DNA of 40,661 nt, taken from the NCBI GenBank assembly GCA_024402995.1, contig JAKSSR010000003.1, positions 1-40,661 on the forward strand, given 5' to 3'. The position numbers and the translations under genes are program-made. Below the pieces are notes generated by a model, which had not been told where the DNA came from, did not search any database, and saw nothing but the letters and a program-made list of their open reading frames with translations. The DNA is from Clostridia bacterium (GTDB lineage: Bacteria; Bacillota; Clostridia; Peptostreptococcales; Anaerovoracaceae). Shown here in pieces: positions 32,732 through 40,661 of the stretch; positions within the stretch are counted from its first letter, which is position 1, and every line of letters begins with the position of its first letter.

Positions 32732-33199
32732 ATTGTCTGTTACGCCGTCGTCTACCACATGCTCCTGATGGTGCCTGCGGTGATCCTTGCGATTCAGTTC
32801 TGCGCTGCAGATCTCGTCATGGGCTGCGCCGAGATCGACGAAGTTGTTCCAGACGACGCGCTTCTTTTCCTCGCGGATCTGCCGGGCCAGCCAGTCGTGC
32901 TGACGGTCCTCTGACATGGTTTCGGAAAGAGTTGAAATGTCACGAAGAATGCTCTTTGAGGGCTGCGGCTCGCCGGACTTTACCTTCACGTACTCGTAGC
33001 TTCCGCTCTGGGGAAGTTCAGGCTCGTCATCGTCGTCTTCTGCGGACTCCTCGAACTTGGCGGCAAAGCTTTCGATTTTTCTGCCGACATTTTCAAGACT
33101 TATATGCCCTTTCTTGCCTTTTTTCAGAACATTTTTGAAAACCGTGAACAGAACTACCAGCCAGATTATGCTGAAGAGGCTTTCAAATACTTCTCCCAT
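32729..33199 (-). CDS. Membrane-anchored acidic protein partner of the SPFH gene
   Basis: A 156-residue hypothetical protein. One N-terminal helix (about residues 6-24) is followed by a basic KNVLKKGKKG and then an acidic, probably flexible cytosolic part with a run of Glu/Asp (about residues 52-60) and a His-rich C-terminus (HRRHHQEH). I do not recognise a domain. It starts 10 nt after the SPFH gene. The position that NfeD proteins take next to stomatins in many bacteria is taken here by this protein. A scaffold or adaptor for the SPFH assembly is a guess. Confidence 0.7.
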   Translation of the reverse strand: MGEVFESLFSIIWLVVLFTVFKNVLKKGKKGHISLENVGRKIESFAAKFEESAEDDDDEPELPQSGSYEYVKVKSGEPQPSKSILRDISTLSETMSEDRQHDWLARQIREEKKRVVWNNFVDLGAAHDEICSAELNRKDHRRHHQEHVVDDGVTDN

Positions 33200-33209
33200 A
33201 TGAGCCTCC

Positions 33210-34097
33210 TTACTTGGCGGCTTCCTTCATTGCGGCAATGGTGCCGGCCAGATTTGCAATGTCGCTGGGAACAACGATCTTGGTTGCCTGGCCGTTGGCC
33301 ATGTTTTCAGCAGCCTCGAAGGACTTGATGGTCAGGTATTCGTTGGAGGGCTTTGCTTCATTGATCAGGCGGATGGCCTCTGCCTTAGCCTTCTGGACTG
33401 CCAGGAGAGCTTCTGCTTCGCCTTCTGCTTCCTTGATCTTCTTCTGCTTTGCAGCTTCTGCTCTGAGGATAGCGGCTTCCTTTTCACCTTCTGCCAGGGT
33501 GATTTCGCTCTGCTTCTTACCTTCTGCGGTGAGGATGGCTTCGCGCTTTTCGCGTTCTGCCTTCATCTGCTTTTCCATTGCGTCTCTGATGGACTTGGGC
33601 GGCTCGATGTTCTTGACTTCAACACGGGTGACCTTGATGCCCCACTTGTCGGTAGCTTCGTCCAGAACTGTGGTCATCTTGCCGTTGATCTGGTCGCGGC
33701 TGGTGAGAGTTTCGTCCAGGGTCAGAGAACCGATGATTGCGCGGAGAGAAGAAGAGCAGAGGTTTTCCAGAGCTGCGATAGGTCTTTCTACACCGTAGGC
33801 GAAAGCCTTGGGGTCGAAGATGTAGAAATATGCTACTGAGTCTGCGGAAATGGTGACGTTATCCATAGTGATAACGGGCTGGGGTTCGAAGTCTGCGACC
33901 TGTTCCTTGAGGGAGATCTTCTTGACGACCTTGTCAATGAAGGGGACCTTCAGGTGGAGACCTGCGTTCCAGGTTTCATGGTACTTACCCAGACGTTCTA
34001 CGATCCAGGCATTGGCCTGGGGAACGATATTGATGCATCTGATGATGACAATCAGGGCGATGAGTGCGATTACAGCGATTGCGATGATTGGACCCAT
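33210..34097 (-). CDS. SPFH/Band 7 protein (stomatin, QmcA-like)
   Basis: A 295-residue membrane protein. A single N-terminal helix (about residues 3-22) precedes the SPFH domain (about 23-185), with marks VPQANAWIVERLGKY, LKVPFIDKV and GIKVTRVEVKNIEPP. A long Ala/Glu/Lys coiled coil (about 195-260) drives oligomer formation. Such proteins make ring- or cage-like assemblies in membrane microdomains and often control membrane proteases such as FtsH. AAAGGAG stands ahead of the ATG. The partner gene lies 10 nt downstream. No NfeD-type protease gene is in this operon. Confidence 0.93.
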   Translation of the reverse strand: MGPIIAIAVIALIALIVIIRCINIVPQANAWIVERLGKYHETWNAGLHLKVPFIDKVVKKISLKEQVADFEPQPVITMDNVTISADSVAYFYIFDPKAFAYGVERPIAALENLCSSSLRAIIGSLTLDETLTSRDQINGKMTTVLDEATDKWGIKVTRVEVKNIEPPKSIRDAMEKQMKAEREKREAILTAEGKKQSEITLAEGEKEAAILRAEAAKQKKIKEAEGEAEALLAVQKAKAEAIRLINEAKPSNEYLTIKSFEAAENMANGQATKIVVPSDIANLAGTIAAMKEAAK

Positions 34098-34111
34098 AAT
34101 TTATACTCCTT

Positions 34112-34125
34112 TCGTTTTAAAACGA
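34112..34125. promoter_or_regulatory. Perfect 14-bp palindrome ahead of the SPFH gene
   Basis: TCGTTTTAAAACGA lies between the presumed -10 (TAAAAT on the minus strand) and the AAAGGAG ribosome site of the SPFH gene. It may be an operator in the early transcribed region. Confidence 0.4.
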
Positions 34126-34157
34126 TATTTTATCTGCACCATCATAATAACAAAAAT

Positions 34158-34181
34158 AAAGCACGGAATAAACCGTGCTTT
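34158..34181 (-). terminator. Terminator of the RHH-clpB operon
   Basis: A 9-bp perfect stem (AAAGCACGG / CCGTGCTTT) with a 6-nt loop. On the minus strand ATTTTTG follows. It lies 57 nt past the clpB stop. Confidence 0.88.
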
Positions 34182-34238
34182 AAGAGAAATAAAGTGTTTA
34201 TTTTGCTTTGAGGCTGCAGACTGCTTATTTTATAAGCA

Positions 34239-36854
34239 CTAAGCCTTCTGAGCCTTCATAACCGTGCAGACTAATTCTCCCTCTTGGGCGTCTACGGTCA
34301 GAACATCTCCGCTGTTGAGATTTTCCGAAAGCATGGTACGGGCAATAAGGGTCTCCACCTTGCTCTGAATGAAGCGCTTCATGGGACGGGCGCCGTAGAG
34401 AGGATCGTAGCTGCTTTCGATTATGCAGTCCTTTGCAGCCTGAGTGAGCTTGATGCCCAGCTGCTTGTCGGCAAGACGCTTTTCAAGGCCTTCCAGCTGG
34501 AGCATGGCGATCTTCTCCACATTTTCCTTGGTAAGGGGCTTGTAGAGAACGATCTCATCCAGTCTGTTTATGAATTCGGGGCGGAAGGAGCTCTTCAGGA
34601 GCCTGTCCACACCGTCTCTTGCTTCCTGAGAGATCTCGCCGTTTTCCTGGATACCGTCCAGCAGCAGCTGGGAACCCAGGTTGGAGGTGAGAATAATTAT
34701 GGTGTTCTTGAAGTCCACAGTTCTGCCCTGGGAATCGGTAATGCGGCCGTCATCCAGTACCTGAAGGAGGATATTGAACACGTCGGGGTGAGCCTTTTCC
34801 ACCTCGTCGAAAAGAACGACACTGTAAGGCTTGCGGCGAACGGCCTCGGTCAGCTGGCCGCCTTCGTCATAGCCCACGTATCCCGGAGGGGCACCGATGA
34901 GGCGGGACACCGAGAACTTCTCCATGTACTCCGACATATCGATCCTGACCATATTCTTTTCATCGTCAAATAGCGATGAAGCCAGCGCCTTGGCCAGTTC
35001 TGTCTTGCCTACGCCTGTGGGGCCCAGGAAGAGGAAGGAACCGATGGGACGGTTGGGATCGGCGATCCCTGCGCGGGAGCGAATGATGGCGTCAGTGACG
35101 CTCTGGACAGCCTGGTCCTGGCCGACCACTCTCTTGTGAAGGATCTCGCCAAGGTGAAGGATCTTTTCCCTTTCACCTTCCATGAGCTTTGCGACGGGAA
35201 TGCCGGTCCAGCGGGCCACGATCTCCGCGATCTCTCCGTCAGTAACAGTATCGCGGACCATGCTGTTTTCGCCCTTACGGTTTTCCACGGCCTTCTGAGC
35301 AGCCTCCAGCTTTTTCTCAAGTTCAGGCAGAGTTGCGTAACGGAGACGGGAAGCAGTTTCATAATCGTAGTTTCTCTGAGCGTTTTCAATATCGCCGTTG
35401 GCCTTTTCGATCTCGGCCTTTATCTTCTTGATATCATCGACGGAGGTCTTTTCCAGCTCCCAACGGCTCTTCTGTTCCGCGAAGCTGTCACGAAGCTCAG
35501 CCAGTTCTTTTGAAAGCTTTTCGCAGCGTTCCTTGGAAAGACTGTCGCTTTCTTTCTTAAGGGCCATTTCTTCAATTTCCAGCTGCATTATCTTGCGGCG
35601 CTGAGCATCCAGCTCTTCAGGCATGGAGTCGATTTCCGTACGGATAGAAGCGCAGGCTTCGTCCACCAGGTCGATAGCCTTGTCCGGCAGGAAACGGTCG
35701 GTAATATAGCGGTTGGAGAGAACAGCAGCAGCCACAAGAGCGTTGTCGTGAATGGTAACGCCATGGAAGATCTCGTAGCGCTCCTTAAGACCGCGGAGAA
35801 TGGAAATGGTATCCTCAACGGTAGGCTCGTCGGCAATGACAGGCTGGAAACGACGTTCAAGGGCGGCATCGGTCTCAATATATTTGCGGTATTCGTCCAG
35901 TGTGGTTGCGCCTATGCAATGGAGCTCGCCTCTTGCAAGCATGGGCTTCAGCAGGTTGCCCGCGTCCATGGCGCCGTCGGTCTTGCCTGCGCCGACTATG
36001 GTGTGAAGCTCGTCAATGAAGAGGAGAATACGGCCCTCACTCTTTTTGATCTCGGCGAGAACTGCCTTCAGACGTTCTTCAAATTCACCGCGGAACTTGG
36101 CGCCTGCAATAAGAGCGCCCATATCAAGAGCAAAGATAGTCTTGTCCTTCAGTCCTTCGGGAACGTCTCCGCGGAGTATCCTCTGGGCAAGGCCTTCAAC
36201 AATGGCTGTTTTGCCCACGCCCGGCTCACCTATGAGGACAGGGTTGTTCTTGGTCTTTCTGGAAAGAATGCGGATCACGTTGCGTATTTCTTCGTCACGG
36301 CCTATGACCGGGTCCAGCTTCTGCTCACGGGCACGCTCAACCAGGTCAAAACCGTATTTTTTAAGGGCTTCGTAGGTTTCCTCGGGGTTGTCTCCGGTAA
36401 CTCTTCCGGTCTTGACTCCGGCAAGAGCCTTAAGGAAACCTTCGCGTGTGATTCCGAACTGCTTAAAGACCTGAGACAATGCGCCGTTAGGCTTTTCTAT
36501 CATGGCAAGGAAAATATGCTCAACGGAGACGTATTCATCCTTCATGTTCTTTGCGTCTTTTTCCGCTGCGGCCAGGATCTTGTCTGTTTCCGGCGAAACG
36601 TAAACGCTTCCCGGTTCGCGGCCGGAACCGGTAACGGCAGGCAGAGCCTCTACCTTAGTGTTGACGGCGGCCAGCATCCCCTGAGTGTCGACCCCCATTT
36701 TTTCCAGAAGGGAGCCAATGAGACCTCCGTCCTGGTCCAGCAGAGCGTAGAGCAAATGCTCCGGGCAGATCTGCTGATTCTGATTTTCAAGCGCTATGCT
36801 CTGGGCGGCCTGAATTGCCTCCAGAGACTTCTGAGTTAACTGATTGGCATTCAT
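34239..36854 (-). CDS. clpB: ATP-dependent chaperone ClpB
   Basis: An 871-residue Hsp104-type disaggregase that pulls proteins out of aggregates with DnaK. It has the N-terminal double Clp domain (residues 1-140), NBD1 with GEPGVGKT and the [10 protein letters not shown] segment, the long M-domain coiled coil (about residues 400-520), NBD2 with [20 protein letters not shown] and SNLGSQ, and the C-terminal D2 small domain. I choose the ATG at 36854: AAAGGGG is then nine nt upstream and the sequence [14 protein letters not shown] lines up with the standard N-terminus; three extra codons upstream abut the ribosome site. It lies in a two-gene operon with an RHH-like gene. Confidence 0.97.
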   Translation of the reverse strand: MNANQLTQKSLEAIQAAQSIALENQNQQICPEHLLYALLDQDGGLIGSLLEKMGVDTQGMLAAVNTKVEALPAVTGSGREPGSVYVSPETDKILAAAEKDAKNMKDEYVSVEHIFLAMIEKPNGALSQVFKQFGITREGFLKALAGVKTGRVTGDNPEETYEALKKYGFDLVERAREQKLDPVIGRDEEIRNVIRILSRKTKNNPVLIGEPGVGKTAIVEGLAQRILRGDVPEGLKDKTIFALDMGALIAGAKFRGEFEERLKAVLAEIKKSEGRILLFIDELHTIVGAGKTDGAMDAGNLLKPMLARGELHCIGATTLDEYRKYIETDAALERRFQPVIADEPTVEDTISILRGLKERYEIFHGVTIHDNALVAAAVLSNRYITDRFLPDKAIDLVDEACASIRTEIDSMPEELDAQRRKIMQLEIEEMALKKESDSLSKERCEKLSKELAELRDSFAEQKSRWELEKTSVDDIKKIKAEIEKANGDIENAQRNYDYETASRLRYATLPELEKKLEAAQKAVENRKGENSMVRDTVTDGEIAEIVARWTGIPVAKLMEGEREKILHLGEILHKRVVGQDQAVQSVTDAIIRSRAGIADPNRPIGSFLFLGPTGVGKTELAKALASSLFDDEKNMVRIDMSEYMEKFSVSRLIGAPPGYVGYDEGGQLTEAVRRKPYSVVLFDEVEKAHPDVFNILLQVLDDGRITDSQGRTVDFKNTIIILTSNLGSQLLLDGIQENGEISQEARDGVDRLLKSSFRPEFINRLDEIVLYKPLTKENVEKIAMLQLEGLEKRLADKQLGIKLTQAAKDCIIESSYDPLYGARPMKRFIQSKVETLIARTMLSENLNSGDVLTVDAQEGELVCTVMKAQKA

Positions 36855-36871
36855 CTGTTTCATCCCCTTTG

Positions 36872-37525
36872 TTAAATTAATTTATTCCCCTGATTAAGAT
36901 AATTTACGAAGGCGCTTTCCAGCTGGGCATTGGTAAGACGCCCGCCTATGTAGGCCTTCATGAGACTGTCGAAAAGCTTGACGTAGGCTGAAATAGCCTG
37001 GCCCAGCTCTTCGCTGGTGTAATTGGCACCCTTTGGGATCGCAATGGTTCTGACCAGTTTGCTGTCGCGGATCTCGTAGCGCAGAGCGTTAGGCTCAAAA
37101 CTGTCTGCAACGTAGGCGTCCTCCAGTCTCTTCCATAGCCTGAAGAAATTCTCCATGGCAGTGAGAAGCACCTCGGACTGAGTCCTTATGTTGACGTTAA
37201 GCTCGCCTATTGCCGCGTCGGGGACCCGGTACATCTGGACAACATACTTAATGGTCGGTCTGTACTTGTATTCCAGACTGCTCTTCATGGACATGCTCAG
37301 CTGGTTTGGCGTAAAGAAGGGCACCAGATCTTCTGTCTGAGACATGAGCTTTTCCATGCTGCGGAAAATACTGTCTATCCTCATTTCCGGCGTAGTCATG
37401 GAAACGTACTCCGCCAGGATCTGATTGACCAGGTTGGACCTGCTGGTTCCTTCACGAAGAGCCATCTTATCGATCTCAGCAACTACATCGTCCATAAGCA
37501 TTAAACTGTAAAGGCTTTTATTCAT
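36872..37525 (-). CDS. Ribbon-helix-helix-like protein upstream of clpB
   Basis: A 217-residue protein. The N-terminal 45 residues ([19 protein letters not shown] then [20 protein letters not shown]) have the strand-helix-turn-helix pattern of the MetJ/Arc/CopG fold, with the conserved G-x-S-R-S-x-L turn. The remaining 170 residues are mixed helix and strand and match nothing I know; they contain [15 protein letters not shown] at the end. It is cotranscribed with clpB, 17 nt upstream. The start at 37525 has AAAGGTGATG; the longer frame's extra 10 codons overlap this site. A transcription regulator or a plasmid-type DNA-binding protein is possible; self-control of the clpB operon is inference. 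Confidence 0.72.
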   Translation of the reverse strand: MNKSLYSLMLMDDVVAEIDKMALREGTSRSNLVNQILAEYVSMTTPEMRIDSIFRSMEKLMSQTEDLVPFFTPNQLSMSMKSSLEYKYRPTIKYVVQMYRVPDAAIGELNVNIRTQSEVLLTAMENFFRLWKRLEDAYVADSFEPNALRYEIRDSKLVRTIAIPKGANYTSEELGQAISAYVKLFDSLMKAYIGGRLTNAQLESAFVNYLNQGNKLI

Positions 37526-37565
37526 ACGATCATCACCTTTCTGTGTTATTATCATTTCAAGAGCA

Positions 37566-37591
37566 TAATAGCACTTTTATTAAACTTGTCA
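37566..37591 (-). promoter_or_regulatory. Promoter of the RHH-clpB operon
   Basis: A consensus TTGACA on the minus strand (plus 37586-37591) with TATTAT 16 nt further and a TG extension (TGCTATTAT). No CIRCE repeat (TTAGCACTC...GAGTGCTAA) or CtsR heptad is present; only a half-match, AAGTGCTAT, and an imperfect AAGTGC-N6-GCTCTT dyad overlap the -10. Confidence 0.7.
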
Positions 37592-37620
37592 AGCATATTA
37601 TATAAATCGTCTCGCAAATT

Positions 37621-38685
37621 ATGAAAAAACACGACATTACAAGATTAGTAATCGCCGTCAGTGCCCTGGCCCTTACGGGGCTGCTCATGTTGACGGCAAA
37701 AAAGGCAAACGCCTGGTTTTTCAGCTTCTATACAGCCTTGTCCATAGGAATCGAAGGCACCCTTTCGAAAATTACCGGCATCTTTCCCTTTTCGGTTTTC
37801 GAGCTCCTCTGCCTCATAGGTCTGGTGGCTCTCATTGTGAACCTGATACTTGCCATTAAGAGAAAGCGCATCATGAAGTGGGCAACTGCCCTTTTCATGA
37901 CAGTCTGCCTTCTGGTCCTGGGCTTTACCTTCACCTGGGGACTAAATCATCTCGGTCCTGAGATCACTGAGAGACTTGGCATGGAAGTCGGCCAATACAC
38001 CGTTGAGCAGCTTGAAGAGACCACGCGCTTCTTCATGACTCAGGCAGGGGAAGCAGCGTCCGTCCTTCCGCAAAACGAAGACGGCACCACCGCCTTCAGC
38101 AGCTTTAAGGACCTTGCCAGAGAAGCCTCTGACGGCTATAAGACCCTTGAAAATGAAGGCTTTGAGGTCTTCGGAGGTTCTGACGCAAAACCCAAGGCTC
38201 TGGCCTCCGGCAAATTATTCTCATACACAGGCACCACAGGCATCTTCATATTCCTGACAGGTGAATCAAACGTGAATCCCGATGCCTACATTGCTTCCAT
38301 TCCCTTTACCATGTGCCACGAGCTGGCTCACCGCAAGGCCGTCGCCCAGGAAGAAGGAGCCAATTTCTGCGCATTTCTCGCCTGCAGCGCAAGCAAAAAT
38401 CCGGAGTTCAATTACTCCGGATTCTATGAAGCCTTTATTTATTGTTACAATTCTCTTTACAAAGCCGCGCCGGACAAGGCCCTCGCCCTCTGGGATGACG
38501 CAAGTCCCCGTCTTTACGCTGACATCACCGCCGGCAACCGTCACTACCGCAAGTACGACGGCAAAGTCAAGGAAGCGGCTCAGTCCGTGAACGACGCCTA
38601 TCTGAAGGCCTACGGCGAGACACAGGGCGTTCAGTCCTACGGAGCCGTCACCGACTCCCTCATAGCCTGGTATCTTGCTCAGTAG
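37621..38685 (+). CDS. DUF3810 membrane protein with HELAH zinc-peptidase motif
   Basis: A 354-residue protein with three N-terminal helices (about residues 9-28, 55-80, 88-108) and an extracytoplasmic or cytosolic domain with HELAHRKAVAQEEGANF near residue 230. The HExxH-type pair and the downstream Glu fit a gluzincin-like metal site, as in the DUF3810 family. No substrate is known. The ATG at 37621 has no Shine-Dalgarno in the 20 nt ahead (it reads ATCGTCTCGCAAATT), and the TATA-rich block sits only 15-25 nt upstream, so a leaderless or very short leader is possible. It ends one base before the stop of the Na/Pi gene. Confidence 0.83.
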   Translation: MKKHDITRLVIAVSALALTGLLMLTAKKANAWFFSFYTALSIGIEGTLSKITGIFPFSVFELLCLIGLVALIVNLILAIKRKRIMKWATALFMTVCLLVLGFTFTWGLNHLGPEITERLGMEVGQYTVEQLEETTRFFMTQAGEAASVLPQNEDGTTAFSSFKDLAREASDGYKTLENEGFEVFGGSDAKPKALASGKLFSYTGTTGIFIFLTGESNVNPDAYIASIPFTMCHELAHRKAVAQEEGANFCAFLACSASKNPEFNYSGFYEAFIYCYNSLYKAAPDKALALWDDASPRLYADITAGNRHYRKYDGKVKEAAQSVNDAYLKAYGETQGVQSYGAVTDSLIAWYLAQ

Positions 38686-38686
38686 C

Positions 38687-40360
38687 TTAGCCCTTGGCCT
38701 GACTGCCTACGTCAGACAGAGTCTCAATGGGAGCATCTTTACCGAAAACACTTTCGGCAATGTTCATGGCGTGGTCACTGCAGCGCTCCAGCTCTGATAC
38801 CAGATCGGTGTAGAGAACGCCGCCTCTGGGATCGCAGATATTTGCGCGGAGACGCTCAATGTGGTGATCAGTGAGGATATCCTGAAGATCGTCGATGTGA
38901 TCTTCAATGCTGTTTGCCTCTTCAAGGAAGGCAATGTCCTCTGTTTCGAAGATCTTGATGCAGAGTTTGATCATGCGGACAGCCTCGTCAGTCATGACCT
39001 TAAGATCGTCCAGAGCATCCTGGCTCAGGTGAGCCTTTTTGTCGCGTAGGAGTTGAGCATATTCTGCAATATTTTCAGCGTGATCCGCAATTCTTTCAAG
39101 GTCCGTGGCAACGGTGATGATAGAGTTGATCTCATCACTTTCACGCTCAGTTACTTCAAGGGAAGAGACCTTGACCAGATAAACGTTTATTTCGTGGTTC
39201 AGGAAGTTTATGGTGTCTTCCATGGTGAAGACCTTTGCCCATTCTTCCTCGTTCATCTTAAAGAAGCAGCCTATGGCTCTTTCAAAGTTTTCAACGCAGA
39301 GTTTACCGAAACGGACGACTTCTTTTCTTACCTGTGCAAGGGCAAGGGAAGCGGTGGTCAGCTTAGCGTTTTCATTGATGTAAATAAGCTTGGGTGCATA
39401 GTATTCTGCATCGGGTTCGTCGGGCATGATCTTCTCCGAGATCTTGGCAAGAGGCTTGACGAGGGGGAAGAGTACTACTGCGCTGATGACGTTGAAAATC
39501 AGGTGCAGGTTAGCGATCTGACGGCTGGGGTCAGGTGAGGTGCTTTCAATAAGGCTGATAAACTTAGGTGCAGCAAGTATGATGGCTATGAAGATCACAG
39601 CTGAAGCAAGCTTGGAAAGAACTTCCGCAAGGGTTGCTCTTCTTGCAGCGCGGTTAGCGGAGAAGGAGGACAGAACAACGGGGGCAACAGCGCCGACATT
39701 CATTCCCAGAACCATGTAGACGACGGAAGCAAGCCCGAAGCTTGCCCCTGCCCCTGCCACCAGGACCTGCAGAATACCCACAGAAGCGGAGCAGGACTGG
39801 ATGACCAGAGTGAATATAACACCGAAGAGGAAGGACAGCAGCGGATTGCTGAAACGGTTGAGGAAGGCTAAAATGACGCCGCCTAATTCCATCATGTCGA
39901 TAGCCTCACCCATAAGGTAAATGCCCAGGAACAGGAGGCCGAAGCCCAGTATGATCTCACCCACCTGTCTGCAGGTGCGGTTTCTGACGAATTTGTAAAG
40001 AATGTAGCCCGCAAAGAGTATCAGCGGGGCAAAGGGCTGAATGTTGAAGGCAATGATCTGTGAGGTAATGGTGGTACCGATAGCGGCGCCCAGCATTACG
40101 TACAGAGCCTGGACCAGGCCCATCAGCTGCGCATTGACGAAGCCGATTACCATGACCATGGTAGCGCCGGAACTCTGAATAATAGCTGTCATCAGCGCAC
40201 CAACAACAACTGCATTTCCGCTTTTGGTCGTTAACTTTTGAAGTATGACTCTCAGGTTATCGCCGGCAGCCCTTTCAAGGCCGGCGCCCATGAAGTTGAT
40301 TCCGAAAAGGAAGAGGCCAATGCCTCCCAGCAGCAAAAATACGTGATAAGCGTATTCCAT
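38687..40360 (-). CDS. Na/Pi cotransporter family protein with C-terminal PhoU-like domain
   Basis: A 557-residue protein. The N-terminal part (about 1-310) has two Na/Pi-cotransporter repeats, each with a QSS/QSC motif (IIQSSGATMVMV and VIQSCSASVGIL) and eight or more helices. The C-terminal part (about 335-540) is a helical PhoU-like domain with the LERIADHAENIAEYA and ELERCSDHAMNIAES metal-binding repeats. It moves phosphate with sodium, and the PhoU part may control it. The fusion is common in Firmicutes. AAGGAG stands 12 nt from the ATG. Convergent with the DUF3810 gene. Confidence 0.93.
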   Translation of the reverse strand: MEYAYHVFLLLGGIGLFLFGINFMGAGLERAAGDNLRVILQKLTTKSGNAVVVGALMTAIIQSSGATMVMVIGFVNAQLMGLVQALYVMLGAAIGTTITSQIIAFNIQPFAPLILFAGYILYKFVRNRTCRQVGEIILGFGLLFLGIYLMGEAIDMMELGGVILAFLNRFSNPLLSFLFGVIFTLVIQSCSASVGILQVLVAGAGASFGLASVVYMVLGMNVGAVAPVVLSSFSANRAARRATLAEVLSKLASAVIFIAIILAAPKFISLIESTSPDPSRQIANLHLIFNVISAVVLFPLVKPLAKISEKIMPDEPDAEYYAPKLIYINENAKLTTASLALAQVRKEVVRFGKLCVENFERAIGCFFKMNEEEWAKVFTMEDTINFLNHEINVYLVKVSSLEVTERESDEINSIITVATDLERIADHAENIAEYAQLLRDKKAHLSQDALDDLKVMTDEAVRMIKLCIKIFETEDIAFLEEANSIEDHIDDLQDILTDHHIERLRANICDPRGGVLYTDLVSELERCSDHAMNIAESVFGKDAPIETLSDVGSQAKG

Positions 40361-40416
40361 TTATATCAATTTCTCCTTATTAAGTCAGCACTCCGAAAAT
40401 TGGCCGATTTGACGTT

Positions 40417-40445
40417 ATTATATCTCTTTTCACATAAGGTGTCAT
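40417..40445 (-). promoter_or_regulatory. Promoter of the Na/Pi cotransporter gene
   Basis: On the minus strand ATGACA (plus 40440-40445), 17 nt, then a perfect TATAAT (plus 40417-40422). I see no Pho-box-like direct repeat near it. Confidence 0.75.
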
Positions 40446-40539
40446 CATAAATCAATGCAAACCGACAGCTTAAGGGACAACTCGGACGACAAATTTACTT
40501 ATAATTTCAGGGAATTCGTCCCTTTTGCCCAAATAATCC

Positions 40540-40568
40540 TTGATTTTTGCCAATATTCTGTGTATTAT
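40540..40568 (+). promoter_or_regulatory. Promoter of the tRNA-Pro gene
   Basis: TTGATT (40540-40545), a 17-nt spacer and TATTAT (40563-40568), with the tRNA starting 16 nt downstream. The stretch between this and the Na/Pi promoter holds only a short GGGA-N5-TCCC dyad (near 40511-40523). Confidence 0.6.
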
Positions 40569-40583
40569 CTTTAGGTGGTCTAT

Positions 40584-40659
40584 CGGGGTGTAGCGCAGTT
40601 GGTAGCGTGCTTGGTTCGGGACCAAGAGGCCCCGGGTTCGAATCCCGGCACTCCGACCA
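40584..40659 (+). tRNA. tRNA-Pro (anticodon CGG), CCA encoded
   Basis: A full cloverleaf: acceptor CGGGGTG / CACTCCG, D stem GCGC / GCGT, anticodon stem CTTGG / CCAAG with loop TTCGGGA (anticodon CGG, G at position 37 as in all proline tRNAs), variable loop AGGCC, and T stem CCGGG / CCCGG with TTCGAAT. Discriminator A and an encoded CCA close it. It reads the codon CCG. Confidence 0.97.
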
Positions 40660-40661
40660 AA

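Noticed and set aside
35748-36839. A 363-codon open frame antisense to clpB (also 364 codons antisense to iadA and 334 antisense to the GldG-like gene)
   Set aside because: Shadow frames of well-supported genes, with odd composition and no recognisable domain.
37562-37590. Possible CIRCE element before the clpB operon
   Set aside because: Only a half-match (AAGTGCTAT) is found, and no GAGTGCTAA/TTAGCACTC pair with a 9-nt spacer. A weak dyad is noted instead.
40509-40525. Terminator between the Na/Pi promoter and the tRNA gene
   Set aside because: The GGGA-N5-TCCC stem is only 4-5 bp and no gene ends nearby, so a terminator is not supported.
1-40661. CRISPR arrays, insertion sequences, prophage genes, toxin-antitoxin pairs
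   Set aside because: No regularly spaced repeats, transposase or integrase frames, or phage structural genes were seen. The only RHH-like gene is paired with clpB, not with a toxin.

Overview
The window looks like a chromosomal segment of a low-redundancy Bacillota genome, most likely class Clostridia. I infer this from gene content and order: ComEB next to a TagO/WecA-type transferase and UDP-GlcNAc 2-epimerase, an ScpA-ScpB pair, a YmfI-like reductase, strong AGGAGG ribosome sites and TTGACA/TATAAT promoters. By eye the base composition is close to half G+C. I cannot name a genus. I see no phage, insertion sequence, CRISPR array or rRNA; the only RNA gene I can support is a tRNA-Pro(CGG) at the right edge.

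Layout. (1) 66-3285, minus: DHHW/SGNH protein, MBOAT O-acyltransferase and HAD phosphatase, a surface-polymer acylation set. (2) 3394-5634, minus: kbl-tdh, threonine catabolism, divergent from a trigger-factor-like chaperone (5818-6753) that lacks the ribosome-docking domain. Their two TTGACA boxes stand back to back in a perfect inverted repeat. (3) 6823-15057, minus: seven tightly coupled genes encoding a Gld-like ABC exporter (ATPase, permease, GldG-like auxiliary protein), a DUF4340 lipoprotein, a MoxR AAA+ ATPase, a DUF58 protein and a DUF4129 membrane protein, ending in a second lipoprotein (eight genes in all). A palindrome covers the promoter. This is the most system-like part of the window. 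(4) 15150-22239, minus: comEB, wecA/tagO, wecB/mnaA, MATE, scpA, scpB, EamA and a Cof-type HAD gene, with gaps of at most 9 nt and several overlaps. (5) 22430-24428, minus: serine hydrolase, class I amidotransferase-like hydrolase and YhbY, ending in a good terminator.

From 24480 the strands alternate: membrane acyltransferase (+), truA (-), GT2 plus GT39-like pair (+), a CLC antiporter resembling the fluoride subtype (-), isoaspartyl dipeptidase (+), a YmfI-like SDR (-) diverging from a small membrane protein (+), a stomatin/SPFH pair (-), a ribbon-helix-helix-like protein plus clpB (-), a DUF3810 metallopeptidase-like protein (+), a Na/Pi cotransporter-PhoU fusion (-) and tRNA-Pro (+).

The themes are envelope construction (MBOAT, Gld-ABC/MoxR, WecA-WecB, acyltransferase, GT2/GT39), amino-acid and peptide salvage (Kbl-Tdh, IadA, serine hydrolase) and protein quality control (trigger-factor-like, ClpB, SPFH). 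Four convergent gene pairs meet with 0-1 nt or overlap and have no intrinsic terminator between them. Elsewhere clear hairpin terminators are present. All functional calls come from reading motifs; no database search was run.
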